The notes under the pieces: model-generated
The model's input: only the letters and a program-made list of their open reading frames with translations
The model's database searches: none
Told to the model about the DNA's origin: nothing
Position numbers and translations under genes: made by a program
In this document: positions 42,473 to 52,800 of the stretch, piece by piece
Position numbering within the stretch: position 1 is the first letter of the stretch
How the letters are laid out: each line of letters opens with the position of its first letter
NCBI GenBank assembly: GCA_964036315.1
Contig: OZ038485.1
Location: forward strand, 97,159,360 to 97,223,359
Origin: Acanthosepion esculentum
Taxonomy: Eukaryota; Mollusca; Cephalopoda; Sepiida; Sepiidae
Direction of reading: 5' to 3'
Length of the DNA stretch: 64,000 nucleotides

Positions 42473-42608
42473 TAATATATATATATTTCTAAATGAAATA
42501 ATAATAATAAAAACAAAGGAATATTAATCTACAACCCAGTGTGTTTGAAGATTTCAATTTTTTAATAATTTCAATTTTTTAACAATTTTTTAAATAATTT
42601 TTATTGTT

Positions 42609-42610
<2 letters not shown>

Positions 42611-42671
<61 letters not shown>
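42611..42671. repeat. (TA)n array
   Basis: About 60 bases of TA immediately before the SINE-3 copy. Confidence 0.97.
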
Positions 42672-42676
<5 letters not shown>

Positions 42677-42689
42677 TATTTATTAAACA

Positions 42690-42955
42690 GGATATTTATT
42701 TATTTACATCTACCGATCTGAATATTTCGAGAAATCTCGTTAGAAAAATATGTGTCCTCCAGCATGATAAGATTTGATCAGTAGGTTCTACGTAGGCGAG
42801 TTGGTCTAAGGCACGTAAGAACTAATGACTGTTTCCCCTAGTGGATGCAGGTTCGAATCCAAATATTCAGGACGGTAGATGTAAATCAATAAATATACTG
42901 TTTGATAAACAATTAAAAACAGATCATCTACTCAAATATGAGTATTCATTTAAAA
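42690..42955 (+). mobile_element. SINE-3 copy with A and B boxes
   Basis: GTAGGCGAGTTGGTCTAAGG is an A box and GCAGGTTCGAATCCAAAT a B box, about 60 bases apart, as in a Leu- or Ser-like tRNA with a long variable arm. The tail ATCTACTCAAATATGAGTAT is shared with 36690 and 37010. It runs into the AAATAACCTTT minisatellite. Confidence 0.75.
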
Positions 42956-43140
42956 AATAAAATAACCTTTAAAATAACCTTTAAAAACCTTTAAAATAAC
43001 ATTTAAAATAACCTTTAAAATAACCTTTAAAATAACCTTTAAAAACCTTTAAAATAACCTTTAAAAACCTTGAAAATAACCTTGAAAATAACCTTTAAAA
43101 ACCTTTAAAATAACCTTTAAAATAACCTTTAAAAAATATA
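42956..43140 (+). repeat. AT-rich minisatellite, AAATAACCTTTA unit
   Basis: About 14 imperfect units of 11-13 bases built on AAATAACCTTTAAA and AAAAACCTTTAAA. It grew from the end of the SINE-3 copy. Confidence 0.93.
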
Positions 43141-43350
43141 TATATATAGTAAGGTAAAAATCCGTTGGTATATAATCCAAGTGGATCCTAGTAATATAAA
43201 AATAATAGAACTAATCCATAAAAAATAGCTCGATGTATTTTATTTATACATAATAATATAATTAATCATCAATCCAATCCTTTCCCCTCATATGGGGAAT
43301 AGGCTATTTCGGCTGAAAGTGGTGGTCTACTTTTTTCAATCCCGTTGTGT

Positions 43351-43506
43351 AATGAAGTTAAATGCAACGCCAATCACCATGTTCAGTCTTCCAGAAATTA
43401 AGTTCGTTTATTGTACTTTTTCTATATTCTCTTTCACTCTCAGCAACCTCCTTGTGTCTTAGTGGCATTATCGCCTTGCTTGGGGTGAAATGATTGAAAA
43501 AAATCT
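43351..43506 (+). mobile_element. LINE A 3' end, duplicate 1
   Basis: GAAGTTAAATGCAACGCCAA through GCCTTGCTTGGGGTGAAATG is a LINE A 3' terminus. It is nearly identical to 43820-43976. No coding sequence is included. Confidence 0.85.
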
Positions 43507-43713
43507 CCAAATAATTATTACGATCCCCCCCAAAATTTCTGCCATTAAATAGCCTGCAAAAAGTTGATAAGCCGTAAAAAAAACAAATCAATTAATCACT
43601 GTATTAGTCACCATGGATTTCACTGTGCATTTCTTTTGTCTCACATTTGTTTTTTGTTTTTTTACGTATGTGCTAAACTACCCGTATACTTTCCTTATTT
43701 TCATTCTGTATAT

Positions 43714-43815
43714 ACAGGGGAGGTACGGTGGAGTAATGGAAAGCGGCTAGGATTGAGGAATCAGAGGTCCGAGTTCGAATTCTAGTCGAATCCATTGCAT
43801 TCATTTACGTGCCAA
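43714..43815 (+). mobile_element. SINE-4 tRNA-like head
   Basis: GGTACGGTGGAGTAATGGAA and GGTCCGAGTTCGAATTCTAG give A- and B-box-like segments about 40 bases apart. The body is cut short at the LINE A duplicate that starts at 43820. Confidence 0.5.
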
Positions 43816-43819
43816 TGGT

Positions 43820-43976
43820 ATGAAGTTAAATGCAACGCCAATCACCATGTTCAGTCTTCCTGAAATTAAGTTCGTTTATTGTACTTTTTCTATATTCTCT
43901 TTCACTCTCAGCAACCTCCTTGTGTCTTAGTGGCATTATCGCCTTGCTTTGGGGTGAAATGATTGAAAAAAATCTC
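43820..43976 (+). mobile_element. LINE A 3' end, duplicate 2
   Basis: This second copy of the 155-base LINE A terminus differs from 43351-43506 by about two bases (one T inserted in CTTGCTTTGGGG). Together they bracket 310 bases with the SINE-4 head. Confidence 0.85.
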
Positions 43977-43989
43977 TTCCTCTTTTTCT

Positions 43990-44770
43990 CCCCCAAGCTT
44001 GGATGGTCTAATATTGCCAGATTATATGCACAGGCGTTAAATACTATTTAGACTATATGCATTGCTCGAACTATTATCCTCATTTTTATTGTCAATTTCA
44101 TGACGCTCCAGTCGTTGTACGCTCCGGTCTTCTTCAGGTGATATACGTTGGAAGAAAGCCGGGCGTACAACGACCGAAAGTTGTCCAAGAAGACAAAATC
44201 AAAGAAATTATTGTCCTCATCTTTATTGTCATGTTCACAACGTTTCGGCCTTCTTCAGCATCTGACTATATTTTGTAATTTGTTGTAGAGTTACTTTCCG
44301 CAGTGGAAACTGTATTTGGACTAAATTCAGTCCTAAATAGGTTCAACGTACAAAAACGTTAGGAACTTGTTATAAGTATTACGCAGAGTAATCTAGTAGT
44401 GGTAGCTGACTACTTTCGTATTCGACTCTCCATCGACCCTCACTGACTCCTACTTATATTAGGTGGGAGAGTCTATTATCTATAGACTAGGTGTGTTTCA
44501 CCATAACATAATTGTAATTATTTACACTATTTACATCGTTCGAACTTCGGCCTTCTTCCGCTGATATACGTCGAAAATTCGAACCGAACCCGTTATTCAG
44601 TCCACAAGGGTAGATTGTTTCCGTTCGGTTCGAAATTCCAACGTGTATCACCTGAAGTAGGCCGGAGCGTACAACGGCCGAAACGTCGCGAATATGACAA
44701 CAAAGATAAGGATGACAAGTCTAACGATGTAAATAGTGCAAATGGTCACAACACCTCATCTCAGACATGA
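43990..44770. mobile_element. cluster of PLE4 terminal repeats in both orientations
   Basis: PLE4 ends occur as minus copies at about 44040-44150, 44205-44265 and 44500-44600, and as plus copies at about 44155-44190 and 44610-44770. The marker on the plus strand is GGCCGGAGCGTACAACGGCC then GAAACGT. An imperfect inverted repeat of about 27 bases is centred near 44145. No PLE coding sequence remains between them. Confidence 0.75.
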
Positions 44771-44958
44771 AATACAGGTGTTGGACAAAATAATTGGAAC
44801 AGGTGCAAATTTCACTCCTATATTTCAAAGACCTATTATATTAAGAAATTTAACTAAAACTTCGTAATTGCTGGTTATATCTATTGTAAATACGTTTATT
44901 TATCTAATTTACTGTCTTTGGCTTATTTATTTTTAGAATTTAGTAAATTTTAAGCTGA

Positions 44959-45357
44959 ATGATTGACTTCTCTGAGTTCGAAAAAGGGCAAATTGTTGGA
45001 GCTCGCATGGCAGGAGCCTCGATCACTAAGGTTCCTGAACTGTTTGGTTTTTCAAGAGCTAACATATCAAGAATTATGACGCAATTCGAGAAACAGGGCA
45101 AAACCTCTAGCAACTGTAGCAATTTGGGCCAGACTTGCAAACTTACTGACAAGGACCGACGTGCATTTAAACGCAATGTGGCAAAACATCATCGGACAAC
45201 TGCGGCCAAAGTGACTGCTGAGTTGAATAATCATCTGAATAGTCCAGTTTCTACTAAAACTGTTCGTCATGAGCTCCATAAGGCTGGATATCATGGAAGA
45301 GCCGCCATAAGGAAACCTCTTCTCTTTACTTGCAACATTCAGAAGAGATTGAAGTGA
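44959..45357 (+). pseudogene. Tc1 transposase N-terminal half
   Basis: An open frame of 132 codons covers both helix-turn-helix motifs (KVPELFGFSRANISRIMTQF and TTAAKVTAELNNHLNSPVST) and the linker into the catalytic domain. It is cut by TGA where related copies have TGG. DNA binding without catalysis is conceivable for such a product, but expression is not shown. Confidence 0.88.
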
Positions 45358-45618
45358 TGCAGAGATCACAATGTCTGGTCTGCAGACCAATGGAAGCAAG
45401 TCATATTCTCAAAGGAATCCAGTTTTTCTCTTTTCCCACCTTTAGAGCGAGTTTATTTGTAGAGGCAGCCCAAAGAAGCTTACAACCCTGACTGCCTTCT
45501 TCCAACAGTGAAGCATGGTGGGGGATCAGGGATAGCTTGGGCCGCTATATGATGGAAATACCTCGTTCCAATAGTTGCCCTGCATGGTAGAATCAACAGC
45601 AAAGATAACCTGAACATT

Positions 45619-45879
45619 TTGGGAGATCATGTTCATCCAATGGCCCAGACGTTATTCTCTGATGGTGACTGCATCTTCCAAGACGATAATGATCCAATAC
45701 ATACTGCTCAAGTGGTTAAGAATTGGTATGAAGAGCATGAAAATGAGCTAGAACACATGGCGTGGCCTCCCCAATCTCCAGATATCAATATTATTGAACA
45801 CTTGTGGTGCATTTTGGAGCGACAAGATAGGAGCCGGTATCTTCCACCGTGTCTCCCAAAGAGCTGGAGTAGGTATTAA
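45619..45879 (+). pseudogene. Tc1 transposase C-terminal catalytic part
   Basis: This frame contains SDGDCIFQDDNDPIHTAQVV with the second catalytic Asp and PPQSPDINIIEHLWCILERQ with the Glu. It belongs with the N-terminal frame at 44959-45357 but is separated from it by stops. Confidence 0.9.
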
Positions 45880-46049
45880 TGGGATAATGGCTGAAAATTC
45901 ATCTGGATGAAATCAGGAAGCTGTATGATTCCGTTCTTAGACGTATTAAAGCTGTACGTGAGGTTAAAGGAGGACCAACTCCATATTAAATAAATTATTC
46001 TTTGAATTTAACAAGTGTTTCAATTATTTTGTCCAACCCCTGTATTTCT

Positions 46050-46680
46050 GAATTGTATCTACCGACTAATTATTTGGCTAATCATCGAAATTTTTTTGTT
46101 TTGCACTTGGTTTTTTTTTTTGGTTTTTTTTTGGTTTTGTTTTTTGTCGTACAGTCTGCCGTAGACTAACATCACGTGACAAGAGCCCCGTGATATTGCA
46201 ACCCCCCCCCCCCACAAAAAAAAAAAACAATCACGCAGGACCCTTTTAAAAATCCCGCTTCTCTTAATTCTGCGGTCATAGACACAGGAGCGTTTAATGA
46301 GAAAAAAATAACAGTCATAATTCACGGCCGGATGCTTCGTGCTTATTGGAAGAAGAAAACTAGCTGATAGAGACAATATCCCAGAATGCACTGCTGGGGA
46401 GAAATCAGAAGACGCGAAAAGCAAATAATCAATTAATTTCCGGTGTGCTGGCAAAAACGGCAGGATTATCCGTTGCTGTATCGTGCTAATAATTATTTTG
46501 TCGTGTCGAATTCCTCTTGTTGATCCGACCAAAAATACATTTTAATGAGACGCTTATGTTTTGTTCTGATTGATTTATGTGGCTTTTGAGGAGGTCAAGA
46601 TTCTCCGATCACTTCTATTTACTGTCTGCAATAAATTGTAGCGATATACACTGATTTTGTTTATTAAATAACCATCTAAT
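46050..46680. other. no recognised gene
   Basis: The stretch contains homopolymer runs: T/G-rich 46085-46150 and a C run then an A run at 46201-46228. The minus frame 46059-46532 crosses these runs and has no recognisable domain. Confidence 0.35.
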
Positions 46681-46684
46681 ACAA

Positions 46685-47400
46685 GGCCCAAGATCCACTC
46701 AAGGTAGAGTATTACTGAACGAGATTGTAGCATGGATTTAAAAGAAGGAAACTATTACAGGAGAACCTCGCTTCTCGAACGTCTCCCATGTCGAAAAAAT
46801 CCGTTTTCGAACAGAAAATTCGTGATGAAAATACTTCGGTTATTGAACAAAATTTCGGTTCTCGAACAACATAGCTGAACCGAGTCGACCGCCATGTTGT
46901 ATACATTCGTGTGTTGTGCCGTGCTTTTCTTTTCCAATTTTATTGTACTGTGAGTTGAGTTTTTTTTCTCTACATTGATTCCGGTTAGCAAAATAGTTTC
47001 GGTTTACGAAGATTTCGGGTTACGAACGTCAAGAACAAATTAAATTCTTGAACTGAGGTTTCACTGTATTATGAAAATATATAGGATAGACAAGGGATGA
47101 CCCTTGAAGAGATTAATACTGTAGTGATTGGGAGTCTTTTCTACAAAATGGCGGCTCTCGAAGTGAAGGTGAGAGGTACGTCCTCCTTACCAATGGAATA
47201 CGAAAAGAATGAGCATAATTCGACCCTGTGTATGTGATATGGCTGGTCTTAGCTGTAAAGGCATGAACTGGTGGAACTAAAGGAAAGTTTCTAGACGGAA
47301 CATTTTCCATGGAAATAGCGATACGTTTGCAAAGTGTAGCCTGTGAAGAAACGTGTTGTATTGTTGAAAATTATTAAGCACCCTTAAACCCGCGAAAAAA
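46685..47400 (-). mobile_element. LINE B 3' fragment interrupted by a MITE
   Basis: The terminal LINE B block (AAGGCCCAAGATCCACTCAA on the plus strand) is at 46682-46705. After the MITE the coding part resumes: minus frame 47113-47310 with FPLVPPVHAFTAKTSHITYT and SFRIPLVRRTYL. It is truncated near 47400. Confidence 0.8.
46758..47066. mobile_element. 309-bp MITE, Tigger-like ends, TA target
   Basis: Ends CAGGAGAACCTCGCTTCTCG and, inverted, CAGTGAAACCTCAGTTCAAG are imperfect inverted repeats. TA flanks both sides (46756-46757 and 47067-47068). Internally AACCG- and CGAA-rich repeats form further partial palindromes. It has no coding capacity and splits a LINE B copy, so it is younger than that copy. 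Confidence 0.85.
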
Positions 47401-47784
47401 TTTTTGAACTTTTCAAAATAATAATAGAAATCTGCTGCTTAAAATGAATTAAGCTTTCGTTCATTTTCGCATTCACCTTCACTGGTGATGATTCATATAT
47501 GTCGATTGACTGACTGATTTATTTTCTACGGATTATCAAACATTTGCAGGTTATTTAAAGCCAGGAAATGTTTATTAAATTGTAAACATTTCTGGAGCGT
47601 ATAATGATTTATTTATATAAATCATATTAATTAGCACTAAGCTGGGGGTGGGGGAAATAAGTGGATTCATATCTTTTCCAAGGATACTTGCGTGCGTAAT
47701 TGAATATAACGAACTGGAATTGGAATTGGAACTCGGCTCTCCGATTTTCAGCTCCGAGCCGTTATAAATAACCCCACCTGCACA

Positions 47785-47897
47785 TCCAAGCCTACAACTC
47801 CTGGTATTCCCAAGCGGTCACCCATCTAAGAACTGACTAGGCACGGCATTTCTTAACTTCGGTAAGCCTTGATATGAATCGAAATCTTGACCTACGC
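47785..47897 (-). pseudogene. 5S rRNA-derived sequence (5S SINE or pseudogene)
   Basis: The minus strand aligns with metazoan 5S rRNA from the GCGTAGG start to the GTAGGCTT end. The internal promoter elements CGAAGTTAAGAAATGCCG and CAGTTCTTAGATGGGTGACC are well preserved, but the first 40 bases are diverged. About 100 further bases (to 47680) include a GGCTCGGAGC/GAGAGCCGAG hairpin. That attached body suggests a 5S-headed SINE rather than a simple pseudogene. Confidence 0.85.
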
Positions 47898-47984
47898 AAT
47901 ATGAAATTTGTCTATTTTATGTATTAAAAAAAAAAAAAACAATATCTTCGCACAATAGAAAAAATTTAATATTCTCTGGAAAAG

Positions 47985-47992
47985 GACACACG

Positions 47993-48043
<51 letters not shown>
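47985..48043 (+). repeat. (CA)n(TA)n array
   Basis: CA to about 48008 then TA to 48043. Its right edge is the left end of the mariner-like derivative. Confidence 0.97.
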
Positions 48044-48044
<1 letters not shown>

Positions 48045-48618
48045 GTTTGTAATAGCATAATTGTCCAAATCTTGTAACAGCATAATTGTCCATCCCACGC
48101 AATGTTTAATATCCATAAAACCACTAAACTGATTGAGTTTCTCTTTTCCAGGTTTTCGGATAATACGTTTAGCCATCTTAACACCATTTTTTAAGAATCA
48201 CCGAAAAACCCTTTGAGTTATTCAGCTAGAAAGAGAACAACTTAAAACCCCAACTGAGCAATGGTGAGAGCAAAAAGATCATTCAGTCCTTCAGTAATAG
48301 CACCAGCATTCATAATCCGGCTTCCATCATTACATCCATTCAAGAACCATCGGTGAATAAATTTTAAAAAGAGGGAACAGGAGAGAGGAAAACTCTATGA
48401 GGAGATCGCAACAGGAAAAGGGATCATCATTTCAACTCAGAGCTAAAGAGATCAATTAGAAAAGATCCAACTCAGTCCATTAGTTGTTTTGCATGTCAGA
48501 AAAGAGCAATGAAAAAAGACTTGAAAATGAAATCGTTCGTGAATCCTCTCAGGCATCTTGTTATTTAAAAACACAGGGTTAGAAGGTCAGCTAGCGAAGA
48601 TCATCTTGAATAAGTTGG

Positions 48619-48659
<41 letters not shown>

Positions 48660-48944
48660 CTTTATATCAATCCTTCATGAGCTTCCGATCCTTATCTATG
48701 ATTAATTAATTATGAACATGTCATTTTCGTTTATGGTTGACTTCATCACGATTCTTCTGTTAAGCTTCGAGAGTAATTATACATTCTTATTTCTCAAAGT
48801 AGATTCCAACAGTGTTATAAAAACCTCTGAGAATTCCAGTAAGATATCTTTAATCATTTCTTAGATACAAAGTTTCAGAGATTAATCTAACAATTGGATA
48901 AATTTTCTGTTGCACGATTTGGATATTTTTGCTTTTACACCCGG
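48044..48944 (+). mobile_element. mariner-like deletion derivative with TA core, copy 2
   Basis: It is colinear with 12786-13707. Near the left end, repeated GTAATAGCATAATTGTCCAA / GTAACAGCATAATTGTCCAT motifs occur in tandem, and the inverted right end is TTTTACACCCGGTA (48934-48946). The N-terminal frame begins near 48261 (ATGGTGAGAGCAAAAAGATC). The (TA)n core is at 48620-48656, followed by the same 3' region (TAATTAATTATGAACATGTC). The right end is intact here and has an adjacent TA. Confidence 0.8.
48620..48656. repeat. (TA)n array in place of the catalytic domain
   Basis: A 37-base TA run sits inside the deletion derivative, directly after AATAAGTTGGAAA. It corresponds to the TA run at 13398-13428 in copy 1. 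Confidence 0.9.
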
Positions 48945-49264
48945 TATATATGATCGAATATAAGAAGAAAGTTTCAAATAGAAACATGAGATCATGCATG
49001 ACCTCTTGAAGATGGGGATCAAGTTTTGGAGGTTGGCATGCAGTTTCACGTTAGTATAGAACAGGGATGATCAGCCTACGACCCCCGGATTGCTCTGCGG
49101 TCCACTTAATATTTTTAGAAAAAAGGCTACTATCATAAAAGGAGATATAATATTATAAAACGAAAACAATGTCAAGTAATTGAATTTATTTTATTTTGTG
49201 TCTGTATAATCTTTTTTTTTTGCTGTCAATAAGACAGTATTTTTTGTAATTATATATATATATA

Positions 49265-49790
49265 TACTATTCGAATTTCTCCCGCCTTGCTGCATGTCAC
49301 ACCTTTTTTTGTAAGAAAATGATAATTGATTTTAAATCATTGTTATAATTTGTGGAGATGCATTTCAATATTACTCAATGATCTTGTCGATGTGACCTCC
49401 ATCTTCTGGCTTTCTTCTTCTAAGTTTAGATAGGAGTCATTCCCTTTTTCAAATTTAAATTTAATCTAAATTAAAGGGAAAAAAATCATGGGGTGTATAT
49501 CCCCCGGTGTGCCCCTTTGATCAAAATGAAATATGCTTATCCAAGTACCCTAGGAGTCATTCTTTATTCAAATTTAATTCATACCAAAGGTTAAAAAAAC
49601 TCAGTGGGGTTTTTGTGCACCCCAGGGATCTCCTTTGATGAAAATGAAATATACTTATCCAAGTACCCTGAGTAATGTAGTTTTAGAATATTTGTGGTTA
49701 TGAGGGGGGGGGGCTCTATCTCCAAAACCCTAGGAGGAGTTCGATAACAGACAGAGGCTACAACTTTATATATCTAGGTTTGTTATTAAA
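49265..49790 (+). repeat. R2 dispersed repeat
   Basis: The copy begins CTCCCGCCTTGCTGCATGTC just after a short TA array and contains GATGTGACCTCCATCTTCTG at 49388. It ends near AGGAGGAGTTCGATAACAGA. It is shorter than the 24 kb copy because one internal sub-block is missing. Confidence 0.78.
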
Positions 49791-49799
49791 ATTTGATAT

Positions 49800-51130
49800 T
49801 CACAACATTTTGACCTTTTTAAAAGCATATTTATATAAAGTATTTTATGGCCCGTTGAATATACTTAAATGTCTAATTTAGCCCATTGAGAAAAAAAAGG
49901 TTGGACAATCATGGTCTAGTAGGTGGATAACTTGGAGTTTGCGTCTGATTTGAAAGATCTTGTCTCGACTGTTTGCTTTATTTATGGACATAATTTGTTG
50001 TGGGAAGCTGAGTAACCGAGCTAGCGAATCAGTAACATCTATGTACAAATCCATGTAGATTAAGTGTCAGAAAGCACGATCGTATACTTTCACCTCAGCA
50101 TGGTATCGAGAAGCCCCACTACTGCACGGTCCAGCTCCCATTCACCAAATAGCAAAACTGTAGCCCCAATATTATACACATGCTGATTGATGGCATAGTC
50201 TCCTGAGGAGTTGCACTAAAGATCAGATCCCGGACGATCAAGCGGATAATACCAACTAGGAATGCCTCCTGTACTCTTCATGAAAAGGCAAATGTTGCAG
50301 ATGCGGAAGATATTACAGGTATACCACCCAAAGTGAAGCTATATCGTTTACTCCGGAAACAAACGATATCTGACCTGTTTCATTGAAATGGAAAATCCAA
50401 TCCTTGATCTTGCTCCAATTAAATATCAAACTTGATCTAGCTTCCGTACGATATTCTCCAGTCCTTCTGAATGACTTCGTTCGATCGCAAACTGTCTTTA
50501 GATGTCTTCTGAAGAAACTGACACATTTATGAACTCTTTTGCATTGCCATCAATGTACCTCAGTTTGCCTAAATCACTGTTCTCCTCTGGCAACCAAGCT
50601 GCTGCCACAAATTCGCCACTGTTTAATTCCCCTTCATCATTGGAAATGTTCTCCAGTAGTGGATGAAATCTTCCTATTAAGAGGTTCATGTGAGGAAATG
50701 CTTATCTAAGGCAAAGATATGAACTCTGTTTCCTCGAAGACAGAATTTAAACCAGCCATTGTAAGAGAGTCGATACCTTCAGAGTCATTCAATTACCTTA
50801 TTATGTTTTCGGCGTTTTCATTTGTCTTCAAGCTCTTTTCCATTTTTCTTACTAAAATCGCTGGCATATTTCCTCAGAGTCAATGACGTAAGAAACGCAT
50901 ATCACGCTTCAACATACATTCTCACCTTTTCCGGCGCACTTCCACTTGACAAGGCTAACCTAACTCCTCGCACCAGAGGAGATTAGTTCTTTAAAAAAAA
51001 AAACATGTAAATCTTTCTTCTTAAAGCTCCCCTTTTTGGCTTTCAGTAATTTCTCTTCTTTGCAGTCTTCTTTTTTAAAAGATTACCGTTTTTCACAATG
51101 TCTTTGATTCCACGAGCTGCTAGCTTCCTA
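49800..51130. other. no recognised gene; faint minus-strand coding traces
   Basis: A minus frame at 50498-50689 starts MNLLIGRFHPLLENISNDEG and continues with ELNSGEFVAAAWLPEENSDL. Upstream minus-strand fragments such as LSYNGWFKFCLRGNRVHI suggest a longer decayed coding sequence, perhaps a transposase, running from about 50900 to 50200. Stops and shifts are frequent and I could not name the family. Confidence 0.3.
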
Positions 51131-51138
51131 GTTCGCAA

Positions 51139-51605
51139 TTGTTTTTGACACAAGGCTACATGAGACACTGGCGGGATTATTCTTTTCTGCTATTACCATT
51201 CTATATTCCGACTAACTTTCCTGTTTGGTACCTAGACTTTATGAATTTAAGCCCAGTACTAGATTGGCGGCAAAGTCTCATTTTACAGTTGAAATGGCTA
51301 GATGTAACTGTAAATTCTATGCTAACAGTTTCTTCTATAGCACTTTTCGCTTGTAGAACCATATTCCGGCTTCTTGCTTTCCAGCCAACTTTAATCTGCT
51401 CAAATTTAAATACAATGTCAATCGCTATCGTCTCGCTTCCCAGTCAATTTTAACCTTCAAAAATTTAATATAATGTCAAATGTTATCTTAATTCTTGTTC
51501 CTTTATTATTGTCTCTCCTCAAGAGTTTTTTTCTCATACTCTCTATCACTCAGGAACCACTTAGGTTTTAGTGGCTTTATTGCCTTGCTTGGGTTGAAAT
51601 GATTA
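51139..51605 (+). mobile_element. LINE A 3' end
   Basis: CCCAGTACTAGATTGGCGGC at 51253 and CAGTTGAAATGGCTAGATGT mark the LINE A C-terminal region. The 3' signature TTGCCTTGCTTGGGTTGAAA is at 51579-51598, followed by an A-run. An AATTTAAATACAATGTCAA segment is repeated at 51403 and 51457. Confidence 0.8.
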
Positions 51606-51786
51606 AAAAACCACCCGATTTCTTCTAAGACAATATTCATATCGCCCACTTATAAGAGAACTGATACCTTCAGAATCATCGAACTATCTTATCAAATTTT
51701 CGACATATTCCTTTGTCTATATATGTCTATATGAATTATTTTTATAAATGTTTTTGTAATATATATATTCATATGTTACGAGATGC

Positions 51787-52680
51787 ATGTTGAAAGACTA
51801 TACTGAACCCATTGCTAGGTCAGCTGCTAAGAAAGTTTATTCACTGTGTCGTCCAAAACATTTTTCTCTCCGGAATCTTTTAGATATCTATAAGTGTATC
51901 ATTCGTCTATGCTTAGAATATTGCTGCCACATATTGTCCGGTGCCCCTACTATTTGCTTTGTACTCCTTGATAAAACCCAAAGAGGAATCCGCAATATTA
52001 CTAGTCCTGATCTAGCGGCTCGGCTTCAGTTACTTTCCCACCGCCATAAGGTTGCCTCCGTGCATTTTTTATAAATACTTTTATGGCAATTATTCAGATA
52101 CCTCCCCCAGTAAAGAAACTGCCACCAACAGACCGTCTTTCTGTCATCAACGAGCAGACTGGGACACGTTCCGTGATTTCCTTCGCGATGAACCCTGGAA
52201 TGTTGCTTTTAATCTCACCCTACAAAAATGTACGTCCGTAGTCTCATCCTGGGTAGAAGCTGGAATCGGGGCTTTCATCTCTGCAAGAAAATATAAAGAG
52301 AAATCGCGTTCTTACCCCTGGTCATCATCTGCTTGCTCAGCTGTTATTGCCCCCCACAGGAATCACTACTTCCATCTGTACCGTAGCGACATGTCTGATT
52401 GCAACAGACGTCTCTTTGTCACTGCCCGTAATGAGTGCAAGCGTGTCTTCAATGAAGCAAAGTTACTCTTTGCCGAAAGTATGAAACAACGTATTGCTTC
52501 TCACAAGTTTGGTTCTAAAGATTATTGGCGGAGCTGCTGAACAACAGCAAACCTAAAATTCTCATCCAACCCAGCTCTACACTCATTTGGTGTACCCACA
52601 CCTGATTTTCCCTCCAAAACTGAGGCTATACTGAGTGAGATGCACATAACCCCAACGATGATATCGGACATCATCTCTAA
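51787..52680 (+). mobile_element. rearranged LINE A: C-terminus joined to the EN-RT linker
   Basis: Frame 51787-52074 holds the post-RT block (FSLRNLLDIYKCIIRLCLEY, LARRLQLLSHRHKVAS-like). At about 52100 the sequence switches to frame 52052-52540, which reads QRADWDTFRDFLRDEPWNVA, SSWVEAGIGAFISARKYKEK and RNECKRVFNEAKLLFAESMK. This is the linker normally found before the RT in the same LINE. The gene order is therefore inverted in position but not in strand, so two copies are fused. The RT core is absent. Confidence 0.8.
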
Positions 52681-52684
52681 TTTA

Positions 52685-52800
52685 AAATTTGGAAACGGTA
52701 TGCTGTATTGCTTGCCATTCGCACCGGAAGCTCCAATACGAATATTGCAGTGTGTTTGAGCGTCAATCTGAAGTCAGTACAGTTTTGGCGCCATTTTTTT
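52685..52800 (+). mobile_element. mariner N-terminal fragment
   Basis: About 115 bases match the mariner copies at 7095 and 10280: AATTTGGAAACGGTATGCTG, then ATTCGCACCGGAAGCTCCAA. It encodes the LAIRTGSSNTNIAVCLSVNL segment of the helix-turn-helix region. It abuts the LINE A fusion directly. Confidence 0.8.

Larger units (their letters stand above)
44775..46042 (+). mobile_element. full-length Tc1-family element, copy 2
   Basis: The terminal repeats CAGGTGTTGGACAAAATAAT and ATTATTTTGTCCAACCCCTG are flanked by TA at 44773-44774 and 46043-46044; the element is 1268 bases. The transposase starts at 44959 (MIDFSEFEKGQIVGARMAGA) and runs 132 codons to a TGA replacing a Trp. It then resumes with NVWSADQWKQVIFSKESSF (first catalytic Asp changed to Lys), CLLPTVKHGGGSGIAWA, CIFQDDNDPIHTAQ (second Asp intact) and INIIEHLWCILE (Glu intact). 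Additional stops follow. Confidence 0.95.

Noticed and set aside
46059..46532. 157-codon minus-strand frame
   Set aside because: It crosses T, G, C and A homopolymer runs and has no recognisable domain or conservation with another copy.
50498..50689. 63-codon minus-strand frame with acidic, non-repetitive sequence
   Set aside because: Surrounding frames are broken and no family is recognisable, so I left it within an unrecognised region and did not call a gene.
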